A model generated the notes under the pieces. The model did not search any database and was not told the origin of the DNA. It worked only from the letters and a program-made list of their open reading frames with translations. Of a stretch of DNA of 6,348 nucleotides, positions 1 through 5,014 are shown piece by piece (the first letter of the stretch is position 1; the number at the start of each line of letters is the position of its first letter). The stretch covers positions 1-6,348 of the forward strand of contig CAJQNE010000366.1 of NCBI GenBank assembly GCA_905479545.1. Reading direction: 5' to 3'. The translations under genes were made by a program, and so were the position numbers. Origin of the DNA: an uncultured Gammaproteobacteria bacterium (GTDB lineage: Bacteria; Pseudomonadota; Gammaproteobacteria; CAJQNE01).

Positions 1-87
1 GGCATATTACGAATCAGCGTGGGCAGGCTGGAAAAAGCATTCGAACAAGCGAGGGTTTATGCTCATTCCTTGACGGTAGTCGAGTGA
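1..87 (+). CDS. Possible C-terminal tail of a gene entering from the left
   Basis: Frame 1 is open from the first base to a TGA at 85-87 and would encode 28 residues ending ...LTVVE. The stretch LRISVGRLEKAFEQAR reads like ordinary protein (amphipathic helix, balanced composition). However, the other two forward frames are also open over most of this stretch, so openness alone proves little. There are too few residues to name a family. If real, this gene converges on the leftward desaturase gene, with about 190 bases between the stops. The call rests on composition only. Confidence 0.25.
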   Translation, partial: GILRISVGRLEKAFEQARVYAHSLTVVE

Positions 88-280
88 GCTTGCGGTGAAA
101 TTAGTGGGGATACCTCAGGGTCAGAGCCCTTTAGGTAGTAGCTCGTTTTAGCTTGGAAGCGCATCTGCATATTTACTTAGCTTCAAGTTCAAAGTGCAAT
201 GGTCAGGCTGATTTCTCTCAGTCTTAAGGATTTTGAACCAGAACGCCAAAAGTTAGCAATGACCTCTGACGTTGGTTATA
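88..280. other. Non-coding stretch downstream of the desaturase gene
   Basis: No convincing gene is seen on either strand. The only structures are weak: AGGG/CCCT arms around 116-130 and CTGA/TCAG arms around 207-220, neither followed by a T-run in either direction. The TTCAAGTTCAA direct repeat near 182-192 is too short to interpret. It is probably a convergent intergenic spacer. Confidence 0.4.
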
Positions 281-1192
281 TCAATTCGCGTTAACGGTCG
301 GCTGAGCCGCAGCCACAACTGGCTCACGATTAAATACCCCAATCATCGGTGTTCCGTGAGCCCGCATGATGGGTTCGATTTCCCGGTGCAGTGCGTGGTA
401 TTTGTAGAACGGTACGCGGGGAAATAGGTGGTGGATGGAGTGGATGTTTTGTCCTAACCAAAACCATTCAACCGGTTTCATCCAGCGTGGCATGAGCAAG
501 CTGCTGGTGTTCTTATAGCGAGCCGAAACTTTGTAGGGGTGATGCGGGCGGAAGGCAAACCAGTAAGCGACGAAGCCGGCGCCGAGGATGTATCCCGTAA
601 TCAATAGGGCAGCAGTTCCGTCGCGGGTTACCAGCAGTAGAAAGCCGAGTCGCCAGCCAATAGAAAACAGCAGCTCAGCACAGTAAATAAGGCGTTCGCG
701 TCGGTTGGCGCGGCCCCAGGCATGCGTGTAGAAGAAGCTGTTCTGCATCCAGAAAAACTTGATTAAGGTCAGTAAAAATTGGAATGGGCCGTCGCCCATC
801 GTACGGATCATATGGTCCGGGTCTTTATCGGGTTGGTTGGTATACCGGTGGTGGGTGAAATGCTCGGTGGTGTGTGAAGCGTAGGGGATCGCTATTAGTG
901 GTGCGACCAGGTATCCACATAAATCATTCAGCCATTTCAGGCCTTCGTGCTTGCCATGAATATTGCCATGTGCCGCTTCATGCAAAGGTGTGTATGACAT
1001 GTATGTGAGCACTCCGTAGATAATAGTGGCGGCCCATAAAGGTGTGGTGCCCGCAATAAACAGAGCGAAGTTGCCGATAATGGCAATGACGACAAACACT
1101 GTGAGCATCACCGTAGGCCAGGCCACCGCGCCCATATGTACTTTGGCTGCGGCGATGGCTTGTTTATTGAGAACACTTAGATCTTGCTGCAC
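281..1192 (-). CDS. Membrane fatty acid desaturase / CrtR-like hydroxylase family protein
   Basis: This is a 303-residue integral membrane diiron oxidase of the fatty acid desaturase superfamily, which uses O2 and reducing equivalents to desaturate or hydroxylate lipid-like substrates. All three histidine boxes are present: HEAAH at 71-75, HFTHH at 111-115 and HSIHH at 251-255. Extra histidines lie at 79, 107, 127 and 217-218. Hydrophobic segments lie near 27-48, 52-70, 92-104, 137-153, 171-189 and 193-214. The third-box context (LGQNIHSIHHLFPRVPFYKY) and the preceding HHP...RYKN segment resemble, from memory, CrtR-type beta-carotene hydroxylases as much as acyl-lipid desaturases, so the substrate is uncertain. 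The GTG start is chosen because GGAG (1202-1199 on this strand) lies 6 bases upstream. The gene diverges from an AraC regulator, which probably controls it. No dedicated ferredoxin or reductase gene adjoins it. Confidence 0.88.
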   Translation of the reverse strand: MQQDLSVLNKQAIAAAKVHMGAVAWPTVMLTVFVVIAIIGNFALFIAGTTPLWAATIIYGVLTYMSYTPLHEAAHGNIHGKHEGLKWLNDLCGYLVAPLIAIPYASHTTEHFTHHRYTNQPDKDPDHMIRTMGDGPFQFLLTLIKFFWMQNSFFYTHAWGRANRRERLIYCAELLFSIGWRLGFLLLVTRDGTAALLITGYILGAGFVAYWFAFRPHHPYKVSARYKNTSSLLMPRWMKPVEWFWLGQNIHSIHHLFPRVPFYKYHALHREIEPIMRAHGTPMIGVFNREPVVAAAQPTVNAN

Positions 1193-1314
1193 GACACTCT
1201 CCGTTTTTCGATTCCAGTGCTAAGGTACGGTGTGGATGCTTTTGATGGCAGTGCATCTTTGACACTTGTGCGGGCATTTCCGGCCAGTGAATTCAGCTAA
1301 TAGGAGAAAGGGGC
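1193..1314. promoter_or_regulatory. Divergent control region between desaturase and AraC regulator
   Basis: These 122 bases must carry the start signals of both divergent genes. CAGTG occurs three times on the plus strand, at 1215-1219, 1249-1253 and 1285-1289; the first two extend to CAGTGC and the first and third to CCAGTG. GATGC (1235-1239) and GCATC (1253-1257) form a short inverted repeat. A perfect TTGACA lies at 1259-1264, but there is no recognisable -10 box 16-18 bases downstream of it, which could fit an activator-dependent promoter or chance. No convincing leftward promoter was found. The regulatory role is inferred from gene layout. Confidence 0.5.
1302..1306 (+). promoter_or_regulatory. 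Ribosome binding site deciding the TTG start of the AraC gene
   Basis: AGGAG lies 8 bases before the TTG at 1315. The next in-frame candidates are the internal ATGs from codon 15 (MVMVNF), which would cut into the N-terminal domain, so the TTG start is preferred. Confidence 0.75.
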
Positions 1315-2331
1315 TTGTCCCACGACCAAAGCATTTTGCACCCCGTCGCGTTCTCCATGGTTATGGTGAATTTCGCCGCCAGTTATGGCGTTGATTGCGA
1401 AACCTGCTTATTGGGGACGGGCATTGACGAGGCGCAGCTGCAGGATTCTGACGTTTTAATTAGTCGCCAACAGGAAATGCGTTTGGTTGAAAACCTTATG
1501 TTGGCCTTACCTGAGGTGCCGGCATTAGGCTTTGAACTCGGGCTGCAATATAACGTTTCCACGTTCGGAATTTGGGGGTTCGCCCTGCGTACCAGCCGTA
1601 ATTTACGTGAGGTGATTCAGCGTGCGCTACGTTATCTGCCACTGAGTACGGCGTATTGCGAGTTCTCCGCGGTTCATGATGAAGAGGAATTCGGCGTACA
1701 AGTTGGTGCCAGCAAAATTCCCCAACATCTATGCCAGTTCCTGCTTGAACGCGATATGGCGACGAGTATTCTTATATTTCGTGAGCTTAGCTTGGCGGGT
1801 GTAAAAATCCTGCGGCTGGAATTCATGGGACCTGCACCCAAGCATGCTTCGACAATCGCTGATTTCTGTGGTGTTACGCCTGTTTATGAAAGCCGCCGTA
1901 ATGCCGTGATGATGCGAAAGGCAGATGTTGAAATACCGCTGTCGATGTACGACCCGCACATGGTGCGAATGCTGGAAGAGCAGTGTCGTGCGCAGCTGCA
2001 ACGGCGACAAGTTACGGGCTTAGCCGGGCAGGTTCGCCAACAATTGCTCGGCCCCTTGGGGCTGGTTGCTTCTGTTGAAGAGATGGCCATGGCGTTCAAC
2101 ATGGCGCCGCGAAGTCTGCGCCGTAAACTGGAAGAAGACGGGACGAATTACCGTAACCTGGTTGAGGATGAGCGCAAGAAAATGGCGACGCAACTGCTGA
2201 CTTTAACCAATATGAAATTGGACGAGATGGCTCTGCAACTAGGCTACGCCGATACAGCGAGCTTCACCCGAGCCTTCCGCCGCTGGATGGGCTGCTCACC
2301 GGGAGCGTTCAGAAGCGAGAATCGGGAATAA
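1315..2331 (+). CDS. AraC-family transcriptional regulator (OruR/ArgR-like, Arabinose_bd type)
   Basis: This 338-residue cytosolic DNA-binding regulator has the usual length for AraC proteins with the PF12625-type N-terminal ligand-binding/dimerisation domain. That domain covers about 15-210, with typical features: FGIWGFALRTSRNLREVIQRA near 84-104, LRLEFMGPAP near 167-175 and the FCGVTPVYESRRNAVMM stretch near 184-200. The C-terminal DNA-binding domain has two helix-turn-helix motifs: VASVEEMAMAFNMAPRSLRR at 251-270, and KLDEMALQLGYADTASFTRA at 301-320 followed by FRRWMGCSPGAFR. The latter is the standard AraC signature. The start is TTG with a strong AGGAG site. It lies head to head with the desaturase gene, so autoregulation and control of that gene are the likely roles. 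The effector is unknown; proteins of this subfamily often respond to amino acids, fatty acids or alkanoid compounds. Confidence 0.93.
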   Translation: MSHDQSILHPVAFSMVMVNFAASYGVDCETCLLGTGIDEAQLQDSDVLISRQQEMRLVENLMLALPEVPALGFELGLQYNVSTFGIWGFALRTSRNLREVIQRALRYLPLSTAYCEFSAVHDEEEFGVQVGASKIPQHLCQFLLERDMATSILIFRELSLAGVKILRLEFMGPAPKHASTIADFCGVTPVYESRRNAVMMRKADVEIPLSMYDPHMVRMLEEQCRAQLQRRQVTGLAGQVRQQLLGPLGLVASVEEMAMAFNMAPRSLRRKLEEDGTNYRNLVEDERKKMATQLLTLTNMKLDEMALQLGYADTASFTRAFRRWMGCSPGAFRSENRE

Positions 2332-2367
2332 TGCGGGCATATCACCGGAGTTAGACTGGTTATTAGG

Positions 2368-2396
2368 TTTTCTCGGCTCACCAAACTGTCTACGAT
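2368..2396 (+). promoter_or_regulatory. Weak candidate promoter for the hydrolase gene
   Basis: TTTTCT (2368-2373, 3 of 6 to TTGACA) is followed after 17 bases by TACGAT (2391-2396, 4 of 6 to TATAAT). It lies about 40 bases before the gene start, in the 107-base gap after the AraC stop, which has no clear terminator. Readthrough from the regulator gene is equally possible. Confidence 0.25.
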
Positions 2397-2438
2397 AGCC
2401 GCCATTGCACACCATTCTTAATTGCCGGAAAGCCCTTA

Positions 2439-3659
2439 ATGACGACAGCCACCGACCTCTCCCTATTACTTAAGCAGCAACAGTATCCAGAGTTTATTCA
2501 GCAGCTTCGGGATGCTGTCGTGGCAGATCGTAGTATTCTGACCGAGTCGGAGATTAAGCAGTGGTGTGGTCGTCGTTGGCGGAACCTGTTTATTACGGCG
2601 GCAGCAGCGGATGAGGCAGCGGTTAAAACGGCAAGTAAGACGGGGTTGCTGGGTAAGAATAATGATAACCGGCCCGTGCGTGAGCGGGTAGCGCAGCGGT
2701 TTATTCGTAGCGATTCGAATGTTGAGTGGCAGGATGATCTACCGCCAGCGGCTATGCCGAAATTGCAGAATCACACGCTGCTTTTTGCTCCGGGGCTGAT
2801 TAACGGCATTCTGCCTTCGCGGGCTTTTGCACAGGCTCTGCCGGAGCTTGAAGCTGAGAATGGCTGGACTGTATTGCGGGCTGATTTGCACCCATTGCGA
2901 GGCTGTGAAGCCAATATCGTCGATATGGAAAATGCCCTGCTCCGGGGGCAGGGTTTGAAGGCCGATGCGAGCCAACGCACTGATACCACCGCAGCAATCC
3001 CCGGGAAGGTAGTCATCGTTGGCTACAGCAAAGGTGCGTCGGACGCGCTGGAAATGTTGGCGAGAGCGCCGGAGCTGGCGAAGAAAGTGACTGCCGTGTT
3101 TAGCTGGGCGGGGGCTGTTGGCGGCTCGTTTTTAGCAGACGATATTTATAACTCAATTAAGGACATGAGCGTTGATAACGCCAGCCCCGCAGTCGCTAGT
3201 TTGCTGAAAGTGATTAACCCGTTAGTGCAGCTGGGTAAGCCGGTAAAACGGATGGGCGAAGCCAATATTAAGGAAGCGGTTAGGTCGCTGACCACCACCG
3301 AGCGGAATGCCTTTTATGCTGAACATGGCGCGGTCATTGATGCGTTAAATATTCCGATATTCAGCCTAACGGGTTCAACCACCGTAATGGAGGCGCCGAC
3401 CTTCCAGATGCAGGGTGTGATGGAGCTGAATAAATACGATTCGAATAACGACATGCAGGTTACTCAGGCTCAGGCTAAATGGCCGGGTTCAATGGGCATT
3501 GATCTGTGTTGTCTGCGTGGTCACCATTGGGATTTATCTTATAGTGCGTTCCCCCGTGCAATGCGAATGGGTTCGCCGAATTTGGACCATCCATTCCCGA
3601 AGAAGGCCGCCATGTTGGCGATGATGCAGTTGGTGGGTGAGCTGGGATTGATTGACTAG
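2439..3659 (+). CDS. Alpha/beta hydrolase of unknown substrate
   Basis: This is a 406-residue protein without signal peptide or membrane segments, so probably cytosolic. Residues 1-110 are mostly helical and charged and match nothing I recognise. The hydrolase fold begins about 112 with strand HTLLFAPGL. The nucleophile elbow is VVIVGYSKGASDAL with GYSKG at 195-199, making Ser197 the likely nucleophile. The likely acid is Asp338 within DSNNDMQV (334-341), which resembles the NDGxV element that carries the acid in many lipases and depolymerases. The likely catalytic base is His362 or His363 in RGHHWDLSY. The C-terminus DHPFPKKAAMLAMMQLVGEL (383-402) is a capping helix. The ATG start has GGAAAG (2427-2432) 6 bases upstream. 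The gene stands alone between the regulator gene and a terminator. Esterase, lipase or amidase activity is possible; neighbours do not point to a substrate. Confidence 0.75.
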   Translation: MTTATDLSLLLKQQQYPEFIQQLRDAVVADRSILTESEIKQWCGRRWRNLFITAAAADEAAVKTASKTGLLGKNNDNRPVRERVAQRFIRSDSNVEWQDDLPPAAMPKLQNHTLLFAPGLINGILPSRAFAQALPELEAENGWTVLRADLHPLRGCEANIVDMENALLRGQGLKADASQRTDTTAAIPGKVVIVGYSKGASDALEMLARAPELAKKVTAVFSWAGAVGGSFLADDIYNSIKDMSVDNASPAVASLLKVINPLVQLGKPVKRMGEANIKEAVRSLTTTERNAFYAEHGAVIDALNIPIFSLTGSTTVMEAPTFQMQGVMELNKYDSNNDMQVTQAQAKWPGSMGIDLCCLRGHHWDLSYSAFPRAMRMGSPNLDHPFPKKAAMLAMMQLVGELGLID

Positions 3660-3667
3660 GCGTTGTT

Positions 3668-3690
3668 AGCCGCCATAAAAAGCGGTGGCT
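3668..3690 (+). other. Short hairpin after the hydrolase gene
   Basis: AGCCGCC (3668-3674) pairs with GGTGGCT (3684-3690), 7 base pairs including one G-T pair, with a 9-base loop. It begins 8 bases after the TAG stop. No T-run follows, so it is more likely a 3'-end stabiliser or an accessory to the downstream terminator than a terminator itself. Confidence 0.35.
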
Positions 3691-3725
3691 GATAAGCCGC
3701 TTGGCACACTGATTGGATATTTTGC

Positions 3726-3748
3726 AAAGCACTTTGAGTGCTTTTCTT
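3726..3748 (+). terminator. Rho-independent terminator of the hydrolase gene
   Basis: AAAGCACT (3726-3733) and AGTGCTTT (3737-3744) are perfect 8-base inverted repeats with a TTG loop, running into TTTTCTT (3742-3748). The flanking A and T runs are typical of intrinsic terminators, although the stem is only moderately GC-rich. It ends the hydrolase transcript about 70 bases past its stop. It also overlaps the GTG at 3738, arguing against that codon as a start for the next gene. Confidence 0.7.
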
Positions 3749-3760
3749 ACAAACCTGGCT

Positions 3761-3789
3761 CTTACAGTGGGTGATTGCCCGTCTATACC
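3761..3789 (+). promoter_or_regulatory. Candidate promoter of the DMT transporter gene
   Basis: CTTACA (3761-3766, 4 of 6 to TTGACA), a 17-base spacer and TATACC (3784-3789, 4 of 6 to TATAAT) lie between the terminator and the ATG at 3819. The predicted transcript start would be near 3796. The position suits a gene that must be transcribed anew after the terminator. Confidence 0.4.
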
Positions 3790-3797
3790 AGACGGGC
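3777..3797. repeat. Inverted repeat around the -10 box, possible operator
   Basis: GCCCGTC (3777-3783) and GACGGGC (3791-3797) are perfect 7-base arms separated by TATACCA. The spacer contains the candidate -10 hexamer, so a dimeric repressor bound here would block the promoter. In RNA it could instead form a 5'-end hairpin or a GC-rich stem, but no T-run follows. Its regulator is unknown. Confidence 0.45.
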
Positions 3798-3818
3798 CGT
3801 TTGATAAGAGTTTCTATA

Positions 3819-4673
3819 ATGTCTCCAGCCCGACTTGTGCTGTTCACAGCGCTGGCAATGATTGCGTTTGCCGCTAACTCCTTGCTGTGTCGCTTAGCTC
3901 TTACTGCGACGGATATTGACCCTGCCAGCTTCACCACCATTCGGCTGATATCCGGTGCTGTTGTTCTCGCCGTTTTGGTGTCGCTACGAAACCGGAAATT
4001 TGTGATGGGCGGTAACTGGCTCTCTGCTGCATCATTGTTGGTATACGCAGCGGGCTTTTCTTTTGCCTATGTCAGTCTGTCCACCGCGACCGGAGCTTTG
4101 CTGTTATTTGGGGCGGTGCAGGCAACGATGATCGGTTACGGCCTGGCCTCTGGTGAGCGGCCGAATAACAGGCAGTTATTCGGTATTGGGGTCGCTCTGG
4201 TCGGTTTGCTTGTGTTGTTTTTGCCGGGGCTCGAAGCGCCGCCATTGGTGGGCGCATTATTAATGATAGGTTCCGGCATCGCCTGGGGTGTGTATTCGTT
4301 ACGCGGTCGGGGGGTGGGCGACGCGACTCAGGCCACTGCGGGAAATTTTTTGCGGGCAGTGCCGTTGGCTCTGGTGATCAGCGTAGTGATGTGGTCTTCA
4401 CTAAACGTCGATGCAGCGGGTGCGCTGTACGCGGTGCTGTCGGGAGCATTGGCGTCGGGCGTTGGCTACGCGGTTTGGTACACGGTGTTGCCATTGTTGC
4501 GAGCCACAACGGCTGCGACCGTGCAGCTCAGTGTTCCCGCTCTGGCGGCTTTTGCCGGCGTGATTTTTCTGGCCGAGCCGATTAGTTTGCGACTGGCGTT
4601 GGCAGCGTTTGCAACGCTCGGCGGTGTGGCGGTTTACATTCTGAGCCAGGAAAAATCGATGGCTGTGGGTTAG
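3819..4673 (+). CDS. DMT-superfamily (EamA-type) inner-membrane transporter
   Basis: From the ATG at 3819 this is a 284-residue, very hydrophobic protein of the size and pattern of ten-helix EamA carriers with two tandem repeats. Repeat one covers about 5-137 (helices near 5-25, 40-57, 66-86, 90-110, 118-136) and repeat two about 142-276. The second ends with the typical LLRATTAATVQLSVPALAAF...LAEPISLRLALAAFATLGGVAVY segment (227-273). Such proteins move amino acids, nucleotides, drugs or other metabolites, usually outward; the substrate cannot be read from sequence. An in-frame GTG at 3738 would add 27 residues, but it lies inside a terminator stem and the added segment is not a typical EamA N-terminus. 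The ribosome site before 3819 (AAGAG, about 3805-3809) is modest. A 171-base gap separates it from the rubredoxin operon. Confidence 0.85.
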   Translation: MSPARLVLFTALAMIAFAANSLLCRLALTATDIDPASFTTIRLISGAVVLAVLVSLRNRKFVMGGNWLSAASLLVYAAGFSFAYVSLSTATGALLLFGAVQATMIGYGLASGERPNNRQLFGIGVALVGLLVLFLPGLEAPPLVGALLMIGSGIAWGVYSLRGRGVGDATQATAGNFLRAVPLALVISVVMWSSLNVDAAGALYAVLSGALASGVGYAVWYTVLPLLRATTAATVQLSVPALAAFAGVIFLAEPISLRLALAAFATLGGVAVYILSQEKSMAVG

Positions 4674-4722
4674 TTTATTGCAGCTGATATTGGCGGTGGA
4701 GTAGGCCTTAGCGGCGCATCGT

Positions 4723-4740
4723 ATGCCAGCATTCTGGCGT
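4723..4740 (+). other. Hairpin downstream of the transporter gene
   Basis: ATGCCAG (4723-4729) pairs with CTGGCGT (4734-4740) around a CATT loop, with one T-G pair. It lies about 50 bases after the transporter stop and before the rubredoxin promoter. No T-run follows (TAAAC), so termination is possible but unproven. Confidence 0.3.
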
Positions 4741-4768
4741 TAAACACAGCCTTTACGGTGCGTTACGC

Positions 4769-4797
4769 CTGCAATTAATCGGCTGGGCAATTATAAT
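4769..4797 (+). promoter_or_regulatory. Promoter of the rubredoxin-rubredoxin reductase operon
   Basis: A consensus TATAAT lies at 4792-4797, preceded with a 17-base spacer by CTGCAA (4769-4774, 3 of 6 to TTGACA). The expected transcript start near 4804 leaves a leader of about 40 bases. The leader contains a small GCTGC/GCAGC hairpin at 4808-4822 and only a weak GAG (4834-4836) before the rubredoxin ATG. Confidence 0.55.
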
Positions 4798-4844
4798 CGC
4801 CGACCCCGCTGCAAATGGCAGCATAGCGATTACGAGTAATACCG

Positions 4845-5012
4845 ATGAAAAAGTGGCAGTGTCTGGTTTGTGATTTCCAATACGATGAAGCTCTGGGCAT
4901 GCCTGAAGACGGCATAGCGCCCGGCACGACGTGGGAAGATGTGCCGGATGATTGGACCTGCCCCGACTGCGGTGCCGGTAAAGATGATTTTGAAATGATT
5001 GTGGTCGGCTAA
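4845..5012 (+). CDS. rubA: Rubredoxin
   Basis: This 55-residue iron-sulfur electron carrier has one Fe held by four cysteines and normally shuttles electrons from a rubredoxin reductase to an oxygenase such as AlkB. Cys6 and Cys9 (WQCLVCDF) form the first knuckle and Cys39 and Cys42 (TCPDCG) the second. The family landmarks MKKWQC, YDEA (13-16), PEDGIAPGTTWEDVPDDW (20-37) and GKDDFEM (45-51) are all present, and the length matches the Pseudomonas RubA proteins. One oddity: the residue after Cys9 is Asp10, where nearly all rubredoxins have Gly. The second knuckle keeps its Gly43. Start is the ATG at 4845, which begins the conserved MKKWQC. The stop overlaps the start of rubB by one base (TAATG), and the pair is served by the TATAAT promoter upstream. 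Confidence 0.95.
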   Translation: MKKWQCLVCDFQYDEALGMPEDGIAPGTTWEDVPDDWTCPDCGAGKDDFEMIVVG

Positions 5013-5014
5013 TG
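5010..5014 (+). other. TAATG stop-start overlap coupling rubA and rubB
   Basis: The rubredoxin TAA (5010-5012) and the reductase ATG (5012-5014) share one base. No strong separate Shine-Dalgarno site precedes rubB, so its translation probably depends on ribosomes finishing rubredoxin. This would help keep the carrier and its reductase in proportion. Confidence 0.7.

Noticed and set aside
1026..1223. Open frame of 65 codons on the plus strand inside the desaturase gene
   Set aside because: It lies antisense to a protein with all three histidine boxes, has low-complexity composition and no ribosome site.
2341..2385. Possible terminator after the AraC gene
   Set aside because: The arms near CCGGAG and CTCGG pair only with a bulge and a loop of about 20 bases, and the T-rich stretch lies inside the loop.
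3738..3818. N-terminal extension of the transporter from GTG 3738
   Set aside because: The start codon is inside a terminator stem, and a candidate promoter lies downstream of it.
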